A model generated the notes under the pieces. It did not search any database and was not told where the DNA came from. It worked only from the letters and a program-made list of their open reading frames with translations. A program made the position numbers and the translations under genes. DNA of 64,000 bases from Neobacillus sp. FSL H8-0543 (GTDB taxonomy: Bacteria > Bacillota > Bacilli > Bacillales > Cytobacillaceae): contig NZ_CP151943.1 in NCBI RefSeq assembly GCF_038592905.1, forward strand, positions 1,026,001-1,090,000. Reading direction: 5' to 3'. Positions within the stretch are counted from its first letter, which is position 1; each line of letters begins with the position of its first letter. Positions 36,991-46,652 of this stretch are shown piece after piece.

Positions 36991-38772
36991 CTATTTTCCC
37001 CTTCCAGGTTCGTTCACATATTTAGGAAGTTCAATGATAAACTCACTGCCTTCACCAACATTACTTCTGACCACGATATTACCATGATGTGCTTCTACTA
37101 AGTGCTTAACAATGGCTAGTCCAAGCCCTGTTCCGCCCGATTCGCGGCTTCTTGCCCGATCCACACGGTAAAATCTTTCAAAGATACGAGGAATCTCTTC
37201 CTTTTTTATCCCCACCCCAGAATCTGTTACGTGAATTCTAGCGTATTTCTCATGATCAAAAAGAGAGACTTTTACTTGTCCTTTTGGCGGCGTATATAAA
37301 ATAGCATTACCAATTAAATTGATAAACACTTGTTTTAAACGGTCAAAATCCCCCTGAATAAAAAATTGTTCTCTGCTAAACTCAAATTCAAAGCTAATTT
37401 CCTTTGCTTCCGCCTTTCCATCGAGCAAAGTAAATACTTCCCTTAGTAATAAAACTAAATCAAAATCCTGGATATGCAGTTTAAATTCATGCTGCTCTAT
37501 TTTTGAAAAGTCGAGTAAGTCCTGTATTAATGACTGGAGCCGATCACTTTCTTTTAAGATGATCGAAAGAAAATACTCTAATGTTTCTTTGTTATTCATC
37601 GCTCCATCAAGTAAGGTTTCCGAAAATCCTTTAATAGAAGTAATCGGTGTCTTTAATTCGTGAGAAACATTCGCAACAAAATCTTTCCTCATTTTCTCAA
37701 GGTTCTTTATTTCCGTGATATCGTGGAAAACAATTAAAACACCCTTCCAAACATTATTAGAACCAATAATTGGAATCCCATAAACAATAAAATACTTACG
37801 TTCAATTGATAAAGGCAGGAGTAGCTGCTTGCTAACCTTTCGCTCTGTTCGAAAAACCTCAACAATTAAATCGCAAACATCCTCATGTTCGATTGACTCG
37901 TAATAAAGATTGTCTAAGTAATCCGCTGCATCCACATGAAAGATATCGATATAGCCCTTATTAACCAAATTTATGTAGCCTCGACTATCGATTAAGAGCA
38001 AGCCTGCCCCCATATTTTCAATCAAAGCTGTTAATCTGTCCTGCTGCATTTCTTGAGCCTTCGCCATTTGCTGAAGATTCTGTGCTAACACATTAATAGA
38101 TGTACTTAATGCACTGGTCTCGTTCAGTTCATCTGCTTTGGTTCTTGCTCGATAATTCCCTTTTGCCAGTTCTATTGCGACATTTGTAGCCGCTTCAATC
38201 GGTTTCGTATACCTGGCGGTTATTCTAATTCCTAGAAAAAGTATCGCAATTAAAGCGATGCCGAGACTTATCGACAATATCCACCATATTTGCCCATAGG
38301 CCTTTTTAAGTTCGGACGTTTTTGTGATGACAAAAATATAGCCTTCCCGTTGCCCGTCTTTCATAATTGGTTTCCAGGAATAATGGAGATCGTATTCATC
38401 ATGCTCTACAAGCTTCGTTTCTTTTTTCAATTTTTCCTTTATGACTTCATTAATATTTTCTTTTAGGCCATTTAAACCAGACTGATTCAACCCATCACTG
38501 TCTTGGACAATGAAACCTTGGTCATTTGTAATTGCCAATCTTACATTTAAGCTCTGGCTGATTGACATGACATCTTCACTTTTGATAGAGCCTACTCCAC
38601 CGCTATTTTCAATATAAATGGTTAATAGATTTAACTCCTTTTGGAGGCGTCCATCGTATGTATCTATGTAATAACTCTTAAAAAGTTGACCGAGTAATAT
38701 TCCCAATCCGACTAATACGGTAATGATTAGCGTAAGTAGTCCAATTAGGAGTCTTGTTCGGAATTTAATCAT
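36991..38772 (-). CDS. phoR: Phosphate sensor histidine kinase PhoR
   Basis: This 593-residue kinase has membrane helices at about 8-30 and 163-182 flanking an extracytoplasmic PDC-like sensor, HAMP (183-235), PAS (about 245-350), DHp with the phospho-acceptor His371 in NVSHELKTPITS, and HATPase_c with N-box NLIGNAILYT and G boxes DSGVGIKKEE and GGTGLGLAIVKH. It senses phosphate limitation with PhoP. Its ATG overlaps the phoP stop (ATGA), so translation is coupled. Confidence 0.94.
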   Translation of the reverse strand: MIKFRTRLLIGLLTLIITVLVGLGILLGQLFKSYYIDTYDGRLQKELNLLTIYIENSGGVGSIKSEDVMSISQSLNVRLAITNDQGFIVQDSDGLNQSGLNGLKENINEVIKEKLKKETKLVEHDEYDLHYSWKPIMKDGQREGYIFVITKTSELKKAYGQIWWILSISLGIALIAILFLGIRITARYTKPIEAATNVAIELAKGNYRARTKADELNETSALSTSINVLAQNLQQMAKAQEMQQDRLTALIENMGAGLLLIDSRGYINLVNKGYIDIFHVDAADYLDNLYYESIEHEDVCDLIVEVFRTERKVSKQLLLPLSIERKYFIVYGIPIIGSNNVWKGVLIVFHDITEIKNLEKMRKDFVANVSHELKTPITSIKGFSETLLDGAMNNKETLEYFLSIILKESDRLQSLIQDLLDFSKIEQHEFKLHIQDFDLVLLLREVFTLLDGKAEAKEISFEFEFSREQFFIQGDFDRLKQVFINLIGNAILYTPPKGQVKVSLFDHEKYARIHVTDSGVGIKKEEIPRIFERFYRVDRARSRESGGTGLGLAIVKHLVEAHHGNIVVRSNVGEGSEFIIELPKYVNEPGRGK

Positions 38773-39482
38773 TCGCCCTTCGGCTCCTCAAGTTTGTACC
38801 CTAGCCCACGAACTGTTTTAATATAAACTGGCTTTTTCGTATCTTCTTCAATTTTTTCACGCAGATGGGATATATGGACGTCAACAATACGAGTATCACC
38901 AGCAAATTCGTAATTCCAAACTGCACTCAATAATTGATCTCTGGTTAATACACGATTTTTATTCTGTGCTAGGTAAAGCAGCAATTCATATTCCTTTAAG
39001 GTTAATTCCAGAAGCTCATTTTTATAGTGGGCCTCATATTTTTCAGGTGATAATAGTAAGTTTCCAATAGAAATTTGCAGATGCTCTGTAGATTCCACAT
39101 CATTCTTACCTACTTGAAGTTGTATCCTTCTAAGGATTGCTTTTACCCTGGCAATCACTTCTCTTGGGCTAAAGGGCTTTATCATATAATCATCTGCCCC
39201 AAGCTCGAGTCCCAAAATTTTGTCGAATTCATCATCTTTAGCAGTTAGCATAAGGATCGGTGTCATTATTTTTTGTTGCCTTAGCTGCTTGCATACTTCG
39301 ATACCATCCATTTTAGGCAGCATTAAATCTAATACAATGATATCCGGTGACATGGTCTCTGCTAATTGTTTTCCCTGAAAACCATCTGCTGCAGTAATCA
39401 CCTCAAATCCAGCCTGTTCTAAATTGTATTGAAGTAAAGTTACAATTGACGGTTCATCATCAACAACAAGTACTCTATTCAT
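38769..39482 (-). CDS. phoP: Phosphate response regulator PhoP
   Basis: This OmpR/PhoB-family regulator has the receiver domain (MNRVLVVDDEPSI, phospho-acceptor Asp52 in VLDLMLPKMDG, Lys in MIKPFSP) and a winged-helix DNA-binding domain (LTLKEYELLLYLAQNKNRVL, VDVHISHLREKI). I set the start at ATG 39482 with GGGGG 7 bp upstream. That gives 237 residues, near the family length. A longer frame to 39506 is unsupported. A TATAAT box is present about 45 bp upstream, but the -35 is poor. Confidence 0.95.
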   Translation of the reverse strand: MNRVLVVDDEPSIVTLLQYNLEQAGFEVITAADGFQGKQLAETMSPDIIVLDLMLPKMDGIEVCKQLRQQKIMTPILMLTAKDDEFDKILGLELGADDYMIKPFSPREVIARVKAILRRIQLQVGKNDVESTEHLQISIGNLLLSPEKYEAHYKNELLELTLKEYELLLYLAQNKNRVLTRDQLLSAVWNYEFAGDTRIVDVHISHLREKIEEDTKKPVYIKTVRGLGYKLEEPKGE

Positions 39483-39581
39483 TTTTGTACCCCCTGGTTT
39501 TCTCATATTTCACATTCTTTCTCCATTATAATATAGAACGCAAAAGAATACCTTTTATCAGCCACTCTACTTTTCCCAAAT

Positions 39582-39609
39582 AAAAAAAGGAATGCAAAAG
39601 CACATTCCT
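39582..39609 (-). terminator. Terminator of the MaoC-like gene
   Basis: AGGAATG / CATTCCT with a short loop is followed by TTTTTTT on the minus strand, ahead of phoP. Confidence 0.9.
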
Positions 39610-39623
39610 CGTCATAATAACAG

Positions 39624-40100
39624 TTAAAAATTATCTAGTGCATTCCCTTCCATTGCTTCCAATCTATAGGGAGGGCATACCTTTAACTTTCCTTGAATAA
39701 CCGTGTCGCCTTTTTCATTGGTTGCTAGAACACTAATCATTATTGTATGGTCATCATCATTTACCTCAATTACTGTCAATAATAACTGAACCTTTCCATA
39801 ATGGTAAACGGGATTTGGAAATTCAAGCTCTTGTCTTAAAATATGACTCCCCGGTCCAGGTAAATATTTCGAGACTGCTGAGGTTATCATTCCGGTGAGC
39901 ATGATGCTAGGAACAATTGGTTTTTTATATGGTGTTTGTGATGCATAATCATGCTGAATAAATAAGGGATTTGCATCGTCTGTTAAACCTAAAAAGAGAA
40001 GGATGTCCTTATCTTCAATTTTTTCTGTTAAGGATAATTTTTCTCCAACTGTTATTTCTCTAATTTCTCTGCCTAGCTTTCTTTTTTTTCCTAGAAGCAT
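39624..40100 (-). CDS. MaoC-like hotdog protein
   Basis: This protein of about 158 residues is a single hotdog domain of the MaoC/R-specific enoyl-CoA hydratase type. The catalytic signature D-x-N-P-x4-H is present as TDDANPLFIQHDYAS, followed by PIVPSIMLTGM, the expected substrate helix. Substrate is unknown; hydration of an enoyl-CoA is inferred. The ATG at 40100 has GGGTGGGTG upstream and removes ten unsupported codons. It sits between mdh and phoP on the minus strand, ending in its own terminator. Confidence 0.8.
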   Translation of the reverse strand: MLLGKKRKLGREIREITVGEKLSLTEKIEDKDILLFLGLTDDANPLFIQHDYASQTPYKKPIVPSIMLTGMITSAVSKYLPGPGSHILRQELEFPNPVYHYGKVQLLLTVIEVNDDDHTIMISVLATNEKGDTVIQGKLKVCPPYRLEAMEGNALDNF

Positions 40101-40203
40101 TATACACCCACCCTTTGTAAACGATTTCATAACTTAATCTATTATGGCACATTTCAGTGCTTGATAAACACTTTAATAGTTTGGCTGTGTGTTAAACTCG
40201 GTT

Positions 40204-40225
40204 GTTGATTTGCGCTCCAATCAAC
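40204..40225. repeat. Relic of the MITE-like element
   Basis: GTTGATT-TGCGCTCC-AATCAAC keeps both terminal repeats of the element at 17056-17252 with almost no interior. It could be an excision footprint or a deletion derivative. Confidence 0.5.
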
Positions 40226-40285
40226 ATTGTTATAACATCAACAATATCCTTTTACACAACCAATAATTTAATAATTCTGTTATTT

Positions 40286-40324
40286 TTTTCAAAAAAAATT
40301 CGGGAAGTTATCCCCCCGAATTTT
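40286..40324 (-). terminator. Terminator of mdh
   Basis: AAAATTCGGG / CCCGAATTTT with a 9-10 nt loop is followed by TTTTT on the minus strand, just after the mdh stop. Confidence 0.92.
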
Positions 40325-40334
40325 CAATATTATT

Positions 40335-41273
40335 TTACACTAGTACCTGCATTACATTACGAACAGAGTCAACTGATTTGTCTAAGGCTGCTTTTTCTTC
40401 TGCAGTTAGTTCAAGTTCAATAATTTTTTCAATTCCGTTGGCACCAAGGATTGTTGGTACTCCAAGATAAATTCCGTCATAACCAAATTCACCTTCAAGA
40501 TAGGCGATTGAAGGTAAAACACGACGTTGGTCTTTTAGGATTGCTTCACACATCTCAACTAATGATGCTGCAGGTGCATAATAGGCACTGCCGTTACCTA
40601 AAAGGTTAACGATTTCACCGCCGCCTTTTCTAGTACGTTCAACAATCGCATCTAAACGATCTTTTGCTATTAACGTTTCAAGCGGAATACCACCAGCATA
40701 TGAATAACGAACAAGCGGAACCATGTCATCACCGTGTCCACCTAATACAAAGCCAGTGATGTCTTTCACAGAAAGGTTTAATTCTTGAGCTACAAAGGTA
40801 CGGAAACGAGCTGTATCAAGGACACCCGATTGTCCAATTACACGGTTTTTCGGAAAACCTGAAGCTTTGTACACTGTATACGTCATTGCATCGACTGGGT
40901 TTGTTAAAACAAGGATTATAGAGTTTGGTGAATATTTAACAATCTGTTCTGTGACACTCTTCATTACTTTCTGGTTGGTTTGCACTAAATCATCACGGCT
41001 CATACCTGGTTTACGTGCAATACCTGCTGTAATAACTACGATATCCGAATCACGAGTATCTTCGTAGTTAGCTGTGCCTGTAATATTTGCATCAAATCCT
41101 TGGACAGGACTCGCCTCAAGCATGTCTAGAGCTTTCCCTTTTGTAGGATTTTCTGCTTGCGGGATATCAACTAAAACGACATCACCAAGTTCCTTTTGTG
41201 CAAGTAAAAATGCTGTTGTAGCCCCTGTAAAACCGCCGCCAATAACTGAAATCTTTTTACGTTTTAATGACAT
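40335..41273 (-). CDS. mdh: Malate dehydrogenase
   Basis: This 312-residue LDH-type MDH has the NAD fold [14 protein letters not shown], the Asp in VVLVDIP for NAD, catalytic His in [12 protein letters not shown], and substrate Arg residues in [14 protein letters not shown], where Arg rather than Gln confers malate/oxaloacetate specificity. It oxidises malate to oxaloacetate in the TCA cycle. It is the third gene of citZ-icd-mdh, after a 168-bp spacer with an inverted repeat and an element relic. Confidence 0.97.
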   Translation of the reverse strand: MSLKRKKISVIGGGFTGATTAFLLAQKELGDVVLVDIPQAENPTKGKALDMLEASPVQGFDANITGTANYEDTRDSDIVVITAGIARKPGMSRDDLVQTNQKVMKSVTEQIVKYSPNSIILVLTNPVDAMTYTVYKASGFPKNRVIGQSGVLDTARFRTFVAQELNLSVKDITGFVLGGHGDDMVPLVRYSYAGGIPLETLIAKDRLDAIVERTRKGGGEIVNLLGNGSAYYAPAASLVEMCEAILKDQRRVLPSIAYLEGEFGYDGIYLGVPTILGANGIEKIIELELTAEEKAALDKSVDSVRNVMQVLV

Positions 41274-41308
41274 TGTAACTCTCCCCCTTGAAAGTATTCA
41301 TTCATTTA

Positions 41309-41332
41309 AAGGGCTGTTCGAAAACAGCCCTT
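41309..41332. terminator. Inverted repeat between icd and mdh
   Basis: AAGGGCTGTT / AACAGCCCTT is a 10-bp stem with a 4-nt loop. No T tract follows on the minus strand, so it may stabilise mRNA or attenuate rather than terminate. Confidence 0.5.
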
Positions 41333-41365
41333 ACTTTTGTAAAAATTTTCGCTTCCACTTTTCTG

Positions 41366-41438
41366 GCTGTCTAGCTCAATCAAGCCCCTAGGAAAAAATG
41401 AACCTCTTTTTCCCTGGACAAGGCGCTTTCGCTTTTCT
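41366..41438. repeat. Degraded copy of the ~150-bp intergenic repeat
   Basis: Its ends are TGTCTAGCTC...AAGCCCCTAGG and ACAAGGCGCTTTCGCTTTTC, with the middle deleted. It lies in the icd to mdh spacer. Confidence 0.6.
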
Positions 41439-41441
41439 TTT

Positions 41442-42710
41442 TTATTCCATATTTTTGATTAGTTCATCTGCAAACTCTGAAGTTTTCACTTCAGTAGCAC
41501 CTTCCATTAAACGGGCAAAGTCATACGTAACAACCTTAGACGCAATGGTATTTTCTACTGATTTAACAACCATCGTAGCTGCTTCATTCCAGCCTAAGTG
41601 CTCAAGCAATAAAACGCCTGACAAAATAACTGATGAAGGATTTACTTTATCTAGACCTGCATATTTAGGAGCAGTTCCGTGTGTTGCTTCAAAGATTGCA
41701 TGTCCAGTTTCATAATTAATGTTCGCACCAGGCGCGATACCGATACCGCCTACTTGTGCTGCAAGTGCATCTGAAATGAAGTCACCGTTCAAGTTCATTG
41801 TTGCCACAACATCAAACTCACGCGGACGTGTCAGAATTTGCTGTAAGAAGATATCTGCAATCGCATCCTTAACGATAATCTTGCCTGTAGCTTCTGCATC
41901 GGCTTGCGCCTTGTTCGCAGCATCAGCACCCTGTTCATCCTTAATGCGGTCATATTGAGCCCATGTAAAGACTTTATCTCCAAATTCCTTTTCAGCTAAC
42001 TCATAACCCCAGTTTTTAAATGCACCCTCAGTAAACTTCATGATATTACCTTTGTGCACAAGTGTAACGGATTTACGGCCTTCTTTAATTGCATAATTAA
42101 TCGCAGCGCGGACTAGACGAGTTGTTCCTTGTTCAGAAACTGGTTTAATTCCGATACCTGAAGTTTCAGGGAATCGAATTTTATTAACTCCCATTTCGTT
42201 TTGCAGGAAGTCGATTACTTTTTTAACTGCCTCCGTACCTTTTTCATACTCGATTCCAGCATAAATATCCTCTGTATTTTCACGGAAGATAACCATATCT
42301 GTATCCTGAGGACGCTTAACTGGTGATGGCACACCTTCGAACCATCTTACCGGACGTAAGCAAACGAACAAATCCAGCTCTTGACGAAGTGCAACGTTTA
42401 ATGAACGAATTCCGCCGCCAACTGGTGTAGTTAATGGACCTTTAATGGCAATTAAATACTCATTAATTACATCTAGAGTTTCTTTTGGCAACCATTCTCC
42501 TGTTTGGTTAAAGGCCTTCTCTCCAGCCAAAACTTCTTTCCATACTAATTTACGTTCACCTTTGTAGGCTTTTTCTACCGCAGCATTTAACACTCTTTCA
42601 GAAGCTGCCCAAATATCAGGACCAATACCGTCTCCTTCAATAAATGGGATTACTGGATTGTTTGGTACATTTAATACTCCATCTTTAACCGTAATTTTTT
42701 CACCTAGCAT
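41442..42710 (-). CDS. icd: NADP-dependent isocitrate dehydrogenase
   Basis: This 422-residue enzyme oxidatively decarboxylates isocitrate to 2-oxoglutarate. The substrate-binding [20 protein letters not shown], the NADP/Ile region and [19 protein letters not shown] are intact. The Ser in [10 protein letters not shown] is the phosphorylatable position in E. coli. It lies 125 bp after citZ. No promoter is obvious in that gap, but an independent icd promoter is known in B. subtilis. Confidence 0.97.
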   Translation of the reverse strand: MLGEKITVKDGVLNVPNNPVIPFIEGDGIGPDIWAASERVLNAAVEKAYKGERKLVWKEVLAGEKAFNQTGEWLPKETLDVINEYLIAIKGPLTTPVGGGIRSLNVALRQELDLFVCLRPVRWFEGVPSPVKRPQDTDMVIFRENTEDIYAGIEYEKGTEAVKKVIDFLQNEMGVNKIRFPETSGIGIKPVSEQGTTRLVRAAINYAIKEGRKSVTLVHKGNIMKFTEGAFKNWGYELAEKEFGDKVFTWAQYDRIKDEQGADAANKAQADAEATGKIIVKDAIADIFLQQILTRPREFDVVATMNLNGDFISDALAAQVGGIGIAPGANINYETGHAIFEATHGTAPKYAGLDKVNPSSVILSGVLLLEHLGWNEAATMVVKSVENTIASKVVTYDFARLMEGATEVKTSEFADELIKNME

Positions 42711-42835
42711 TGTTGTTTTTCCCCCTTCAATTATGTATCAAAGCTGAATGAATGGGTTCGCGCCATTTATCCAGCAAGAATAAGAAAGCTCTTCATACCC
42801 TTTAATTAGAACAATTTTCTAAGTAAAAGTAAAAC

Positions 42836-43954
42836 TTAACCCCTTTGGTTAATTGGAACATATGTCTGCATACCAGGACCAGTATACTCCGCACGCGGAC
42901 GAATCAAACGATTATTTTCATATTGTTCGAGAATATGAGCAAGCCACCCTGAGACTCTACTTACCGCAAAGATAGGTGTAAATAAGTCATGGTCGATTCC
43001 TAAGCTATGGTACATTGACGCTGAATAAAAATCAACGTTAGGCGGCAATTTCTTCTGTCCAGTTACAATGCTTTCAATAGCAACTGACATGTCAAACCAG
43101 TGCGGTTCGCCAGTTAAGTCCGTTAATTTCTTAGACATCGCCCTTAAATGTTTAGCACGCGGATCACCTAAACGATATACGCGATGGCCAAATCCCATGA
43201 TTTTTTCCTTTTTCTCAAGCTTTGTTAGAATGTAAGGTTCAACATTTTCAACTGTTCCAATTTCTTTAAGCATCTTCATTACCGCTTCATTTGCACCACC
43301 GTGAAGTGGTCCTTTCAACGCTCCAATTGCCGCAGTCACACCAGAATAAACATCCGATAATGTAGCTACACACACACGTGCAGTAAATGTTGATGCATTC
43401 AATTCATGGTCAGCATGTAAAACAAGGGCCTTGTCTAAAGCCTCAACCGCAATCTGATCTGGCTCATTACCTGTTAACATATAAAGGAAATTCGCCGCAA
43501 AGTTTAAATCTTTTCTTGGAGCGACAGGCTCTAAACCTTTTCTAATACGTGCAAAGGTTGTAACAATGGCAGGCATTTTGGCTTGAAGACGAACCGCCTT
43601 CTTGTAATTTGATTCTTCATCCATTAAATCTGCTTCATCATCATACAATCCCAATAGTGAAACAGCTGACCTTAAAGCTGCCATCGGATGTACCTTATTA
43701 ATATCATACATTTTGAAGTGTTCGATTACTTCCTGCGGTAATGCCGCATTTTCCGAGAGCTGCTTTTTTAATTCAGCCAGTTGAGGTTCTGTAGGCAATT
43801 TACGGTGCCATAATAAGTAAATTACTTCCTCAAAGCTGGCATTATCAGCTAAATCATCGATATTATAGCCAACATATGTTAGCGTATCATCAATAATTGA
43901 ACTGATGGAAGATGTCGTTGCCACTACCCCTTCAAGACCACGTGTTACTGTCAT
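42836..43954 (-). CDS. citZ: Citrate synthase
   Basis: This type II (short, 372-residue) bacterial citrate synthase condenses acetyl-CoA and oxaloacetate. Catalytic His residues are in HADHELNASTF and MGFGHRVYR, and the catalytic Asp is in the segment leading into DFYSASMYHSLGI. It is the first gene of citZ-icd-mdh. The 370-bp upstream region contains several GCGCTTTC motifs resembling cre sites, consistent with catabolite control. Confidence 0.96.
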   Translation of the reverse strand: MTVTRGLEGVVATTSSISSIIDDTLTYVGYNIDDLADNASFEEVIYLLWHRKLPTEPQLAELKKQLSENAALPQEVIEHFKMYDINKVHPMAALRSAVSLLGLYDDEADLMDEESNYKKAVRLQAKMPAIVTTFARIRKGLEPVAPRKDLNFAANFLYMLTGNEPDQIAVEALDKALVLHADHELNASTFTARVCVATLSDVYSGVTAAIGALKGPLHGGANEAVMKMLKEIGTVENVEPYILTKLEKKEKIMGFGHRVYRLGDPRAKHLRAMSKKLTDLTGEPHWFDMSVAIESIVTGQKKLPPNVDFYSASMYHSLGIDHDLFTPIFAVSRVSGWLAHILEQYENNRLIRPRAEYTGPGMQTYVPINQRG

Positions 43955-44096
43955 AGAAATCTCTCCTTCATCAAATATTCCCCATTACCCATTTGTATAC
44001 AAAGTATTTTATTAGCAAAAACCTTACTGCTGGTTTAAGCTAGGTTAAAAATAGTATCACCCAATACAATGTTAAGATGTTTCCTATTACTATCTA

Positions 44097-44244
44097 GCGC
44101 TTTCTCCGTTACTATTGTGTGATTGAGCGCTTGCTCGGGTTAGAACCAATAAGCAACGCTGCAGTTTTTACACAATAGAAAAATGTATCCTACATGTAAT
44201 CTAGCATATTCATGTGATTTATGTAAAAAAGGATGCGCTTTCAA
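44097..44244. promoter_or_regulatory. citZ upstream region with cre-like motifs
   Basis: In the 370-bp gap before citZ, TTGAAAGCGCATCC on the minus strand (44231-44244) fits the CcpA cre pattern with about one mismatch. Two further GCGCTT cores occur at 44097-44104 and 44127-44134. Catabolite repression of citZ by CcpA is established in B. subtilis. I could not place the promoter reliably, and the rest of 43955-44324 shows no gene. Confidence 0.5.
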
Positions 44245-44324
44245 GTCCTATTATAAACAATTATCAGATTTTTGTGAATGAAAAGACGTCGAAAAGTCCA
44301 AAAAAATATTATTTTACAAAAAAT

Positions 44325-44795
44325 CTAACCAAAGAAATCAATTATTTTCATTGCTGTATAGGCAATACCCGCACCAATGAGCGGCCCGACGGCAACTCCC
44401 TTGAATAGGGCAACAGATAAAATCGTCCCCAAAACTAGCGCCGTTGTTATTTGCGGGTCATTTGCTAATAAGGAAACACCGTTTTTTGCTAGTAAAGCCA
44501 CGAGCATCCCCGAGATCAAAGCCACCCATGCAATTGGTGATTTCATCGCACTTGTTAAATCCTTGAAACCAATTTCTCCACTGGCAATAGGTGCTAAAAC
44601 CGCAATTGTAATAATGATGACTCCCCAGTTAATACCTTTACTTTGCAGGAAGGCAAAGGATTTAGTATCAAATCCACTTATTTTTAAAACAAGTAACACG
44701 CCAATGGCTATTAGCAAGGAATTGTTTTTGGCGATAATACCAATGACCAATAGGAGTAGGAGGAATAATAGTGACTCACTGAATATCAACTTCAT
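44325..44795 (-). CDS. ytwI: DUF441 membrane protein
   Basis: This protein of about 156 residues has five hydrophobic segments. The DUF441 core is plain: KGINWGVIIITIAVLAPIASGEIGF, and later PQITTALVLGTILSVALFKGVAVGPL. Function unknown. I choose ATG 44795 (MKLIFSESLLF) with AAAAGGA upstream. The longer frame to 44855 adds 20 polar residues not expected in the family. It lies between citZ and the divergent ytvI as in B. subtilis. Confidence 0.88.
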   Translation of the reverse strand: MKLIFSESLLFLLLLLVIGIIAKNNSLLIAIGVLLVLKISGFDTKSFAFLQSKGINWGVIIITIAVLAPIASGEIGFKDLTSAMKSPIAWVALISGMLVALLAKNGVSLLANDPQITTALVLGTILSVALFKGVAVGPLIGAGIAYTAMKIIDFFG

Positions 44796-44992
44796 CAATC
44801 CTTTTCTTAAATTATCGTACCATAACTTCTCCTTGGAATCATAAAAATAGAACATTGCTGGAGAAAAGTAAATACTTTACTGACAATGGAAATCAGCTAA
44901 AGAAACCTTTATAATGCTGGTAAATCATGCGTATTTTCACAAAAAGTGTTAAAATAAATTTAGCTATAAATTATGTCGGAAGGAGTCCTGCT

Positions 44993-46108
44993 TTGAATCA
45001 TAAGTACTTACACCGGACTTTAAGGTTCCTTTTAGTCGTTGCTATTGTCGTATTAACTGCTTTATCCTTTTATTATTTGTCAAAGGTGACATATCCATTT
45101 CTTATTGCATTAGTTATTGCATTATTAATCAACCCACTAGTGAATATTTTTCAAAAAAAGGGTAGAATGCCCCGAGGCTTGGCTGTTTTTCTGGCACTAA
45201 TCATTATTTTCGCATTTGCTGCAGGTTTAGTGACACTCTTAATCGCGGAAATTGTCTCAGGAGCGAACTACTTAGCTCAAGTGGTACCCCAGCATCTTGA
45301 TACATTAATCAAATATATTGAGGAGTATATTACTGCACAAATTATTCCTCTTTATAATCAATTAGCGGGTATGTTTAATCGGCTGGATGTCGGACAAAAA
45401 GATACAATCATCGATAATATTCAAAATGTAGGTACAACCATTGGTTCGACTGTTGGTTCATTCATTCAAAACCTTTTTGGGAATATCCCAGTTATTCTTT
45501 CATGGTTTCCGAATGCTGCAACTGTATTAATCTTTTCCCTTTTGGCAACGTTTTTTATTAGTAAGGATTGGGATCGGTTTTCTGCAATCGGCAGTAGGTT
45601 AGTACCAGAGAAAGCGAAAACAAGCGGCAAAACGGTATTTGTAGATTTGAAGAAGGCTTTGTTTGGTTTTCTTAAGGCGCAATTAACGCTCATTTCAATA
45701 ACAACTGTTATTATTCTTATTGGTTTACTTATTCTCCGTGTTGATTATGCGATCACCATTGCACTAATAACAGGTATTGTTGATATCATTCCCTACTTAG
45801 GGACAGGATTAATTTTTGTACCATGGATTATATATCAAGTAATTGCTGGTGATATGGCCTTAGCGATTGGGTTAGGTATCCTATATATTTTAGTGTTGGT
45901 TCAAAGACAAGTTATGGAGCCAAAAATACTTTCATCCAATATCGGAATTGATCCACTAGCAACATTAATTGCTTTGTTTGTTGGTTTTAAGTTAATTGGT
46001 TTTATAGGGTTAATTGTTGGCCCTGTTACCCTAGTTATTATTAGCACGCTTTATCGCGCCAATGTATTCCATGACTTATGGGCATTTATTAAAGGGCCTG
46101 AAGCCTAG
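44993..46108 (+). CDS. ytvI: Sporulation integral membrane protein YtvI (AI-2E transporter family)
   Basis: This 371-residue protein has about eight membrane helices: a pair near the N-terminus, a soluble helical segment (90-160, with YITAQIIPLYNQLAGMF), then six helices with DIIPYLGTGLIFVPW and VMEPKILSSNIGI typical of the AI-2E/UPF0118 family. I set the start at TTG 44993, since GGAAGGAG is 7 bp upstream and the length equals that of B. subtilis YtvI. 22 further codons to 44927 are unsupported. It is implicated in sporulation by family, with molecular role unknown. Confidence 0.88.
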   Translation: MNHKYLHRTLRFLLVVAIVVLTALSFYYLSKVTYPFLIALVIALLINPLVNIFQKKGRMPRGLAVFLALIIIFAFAAGLVTLLIAEIVSGANYLAQVVPQHLDTLIKYIEEYITAQIIPLYNQLAGMFNRLDVGQKDTIIDNIQNVGTTIGSTVGSFIQNLFGNIPVILSWFPNAATVLIFSLLATFFISKDWDRFSAIGSRLVPEKAKTSGKTVFVDLKKALFGFLKAQLTLISITTVIILIGLLILRVDYAITIALITGIVDIIPYLGTGLIFVPWIIYQVIAGDMALAIGLGILYILVLVQRQVMEPKILSSNIGIDPLATLIALFVGFKLIGFIGLIVGPVTLVIISTLYRANVFHDLWAFIKGPEA

Positions 46109-46129
46109 CTGAATTTTTAGATTCCCCCA

Positions 46130-46165
46130 AAAAACGTCAACCTCCAATTGGAAGTTGACGTTTTT
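46130..46165. terminator. Bidirectional terminator between ytvI and fxsA
   Basis: AAAAACGTCAAC / GTTGACGTTTTT, a perfect 12-bp stem with an inner TCCAATTGGA palindrome, serves both convergent genes. Confidence 0.92.
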
Positions 46166-46550
46166 ATTTAATTATTTTTATATTTCCTTTTTGAATTCTT
46201 CTAAATAGAAAGTTCTTTATTAAAAGTTTAAAAGGAGTCCTGGATGGCGGGAAAAGCAAGAGAAAACCAAACAAATCGGTAATAAATCCAGGTGTTAACA
46301 AAAGGGTTCCGCCAATAATGACACATATGCCATCCAAAATAGATTCTCCCGGTACCTGCCCAGTGGCCATCTGTTCCTGAGCCTTGCGGATAGTTTGCAG
46401 ACCTTCTTTTTTCGCTAAATAAGCTCCAACTACTCCTGTAATAATAATAATAGCAATCGTGGGCAGGACACCTATTGTTTTACCAGAAAACAGCAGGAAT
46501 CCAATATCTATGGCAGGAATGATAATGATCAATAAAGCCAAATAGCGCAT
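46164..46550 (-). CDS. fxsA: FxsA family membrane protein
   Basis: This protein of about 128 residues has the FxsA fold: two N-terminal membrane helices (MRYLALLIIIIPAIDIGFLL and TIAIIIITGVVGAYLAKKEG), a cytoplasmic QMATGQVPGESILDG and two more hydrophobic stretches. E. coli FxsA relieves phage exclusion by PifA; its role in Bacillus is unknown. I set the start at ATG 46550 after GAGGAG. Eleven codons further upstream are not family-like. It lies downstream of pyk. Confidence 0.87.
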   Translation of the reverse strand: MRYLALLIIIIPAIDIGFLLFSGKTIGVLPTIAIIIITGVVGAYLAKKEGLQTIRKAQEQMATGQVPGESILDGICVIIGGTLLLTPGFITDLFGFLLLFPPSRTPFKLLIKNFLFRRIQKGNIKIIK

Positions 46551-46623
46551 CTCTTTCTCCTCTCTAACAAAGCATAATTTCATTATATACCGAGAAGGAT
46601 GTCATTCATGTTTTTTTGTAAAG

Positions 46624-46652
46624 AAAAAAGAAGGGAGAATCCCTTCTTTTTT
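46624..46652. terminator. Terminator of pyk
   Basis: GAAGGGA-GAA-TCCCTTC is flanked by A and T runs, just after the pyk stop. Confidence 0.9.

Noticed and set aside
44045..44324. CcpC sites and a definite promoter for citZ.
   Set aside because: Several weak candidates exist but none stands out; only the cre-like motifs are reported.
44214..44408. Plus-strand 64-codon frame upstream of ytwI.
   Set aside because: It overlaps the ytwI 3' end antisense, lacks a ribosome site and encodes low-complexity Asn/Lys sequence.
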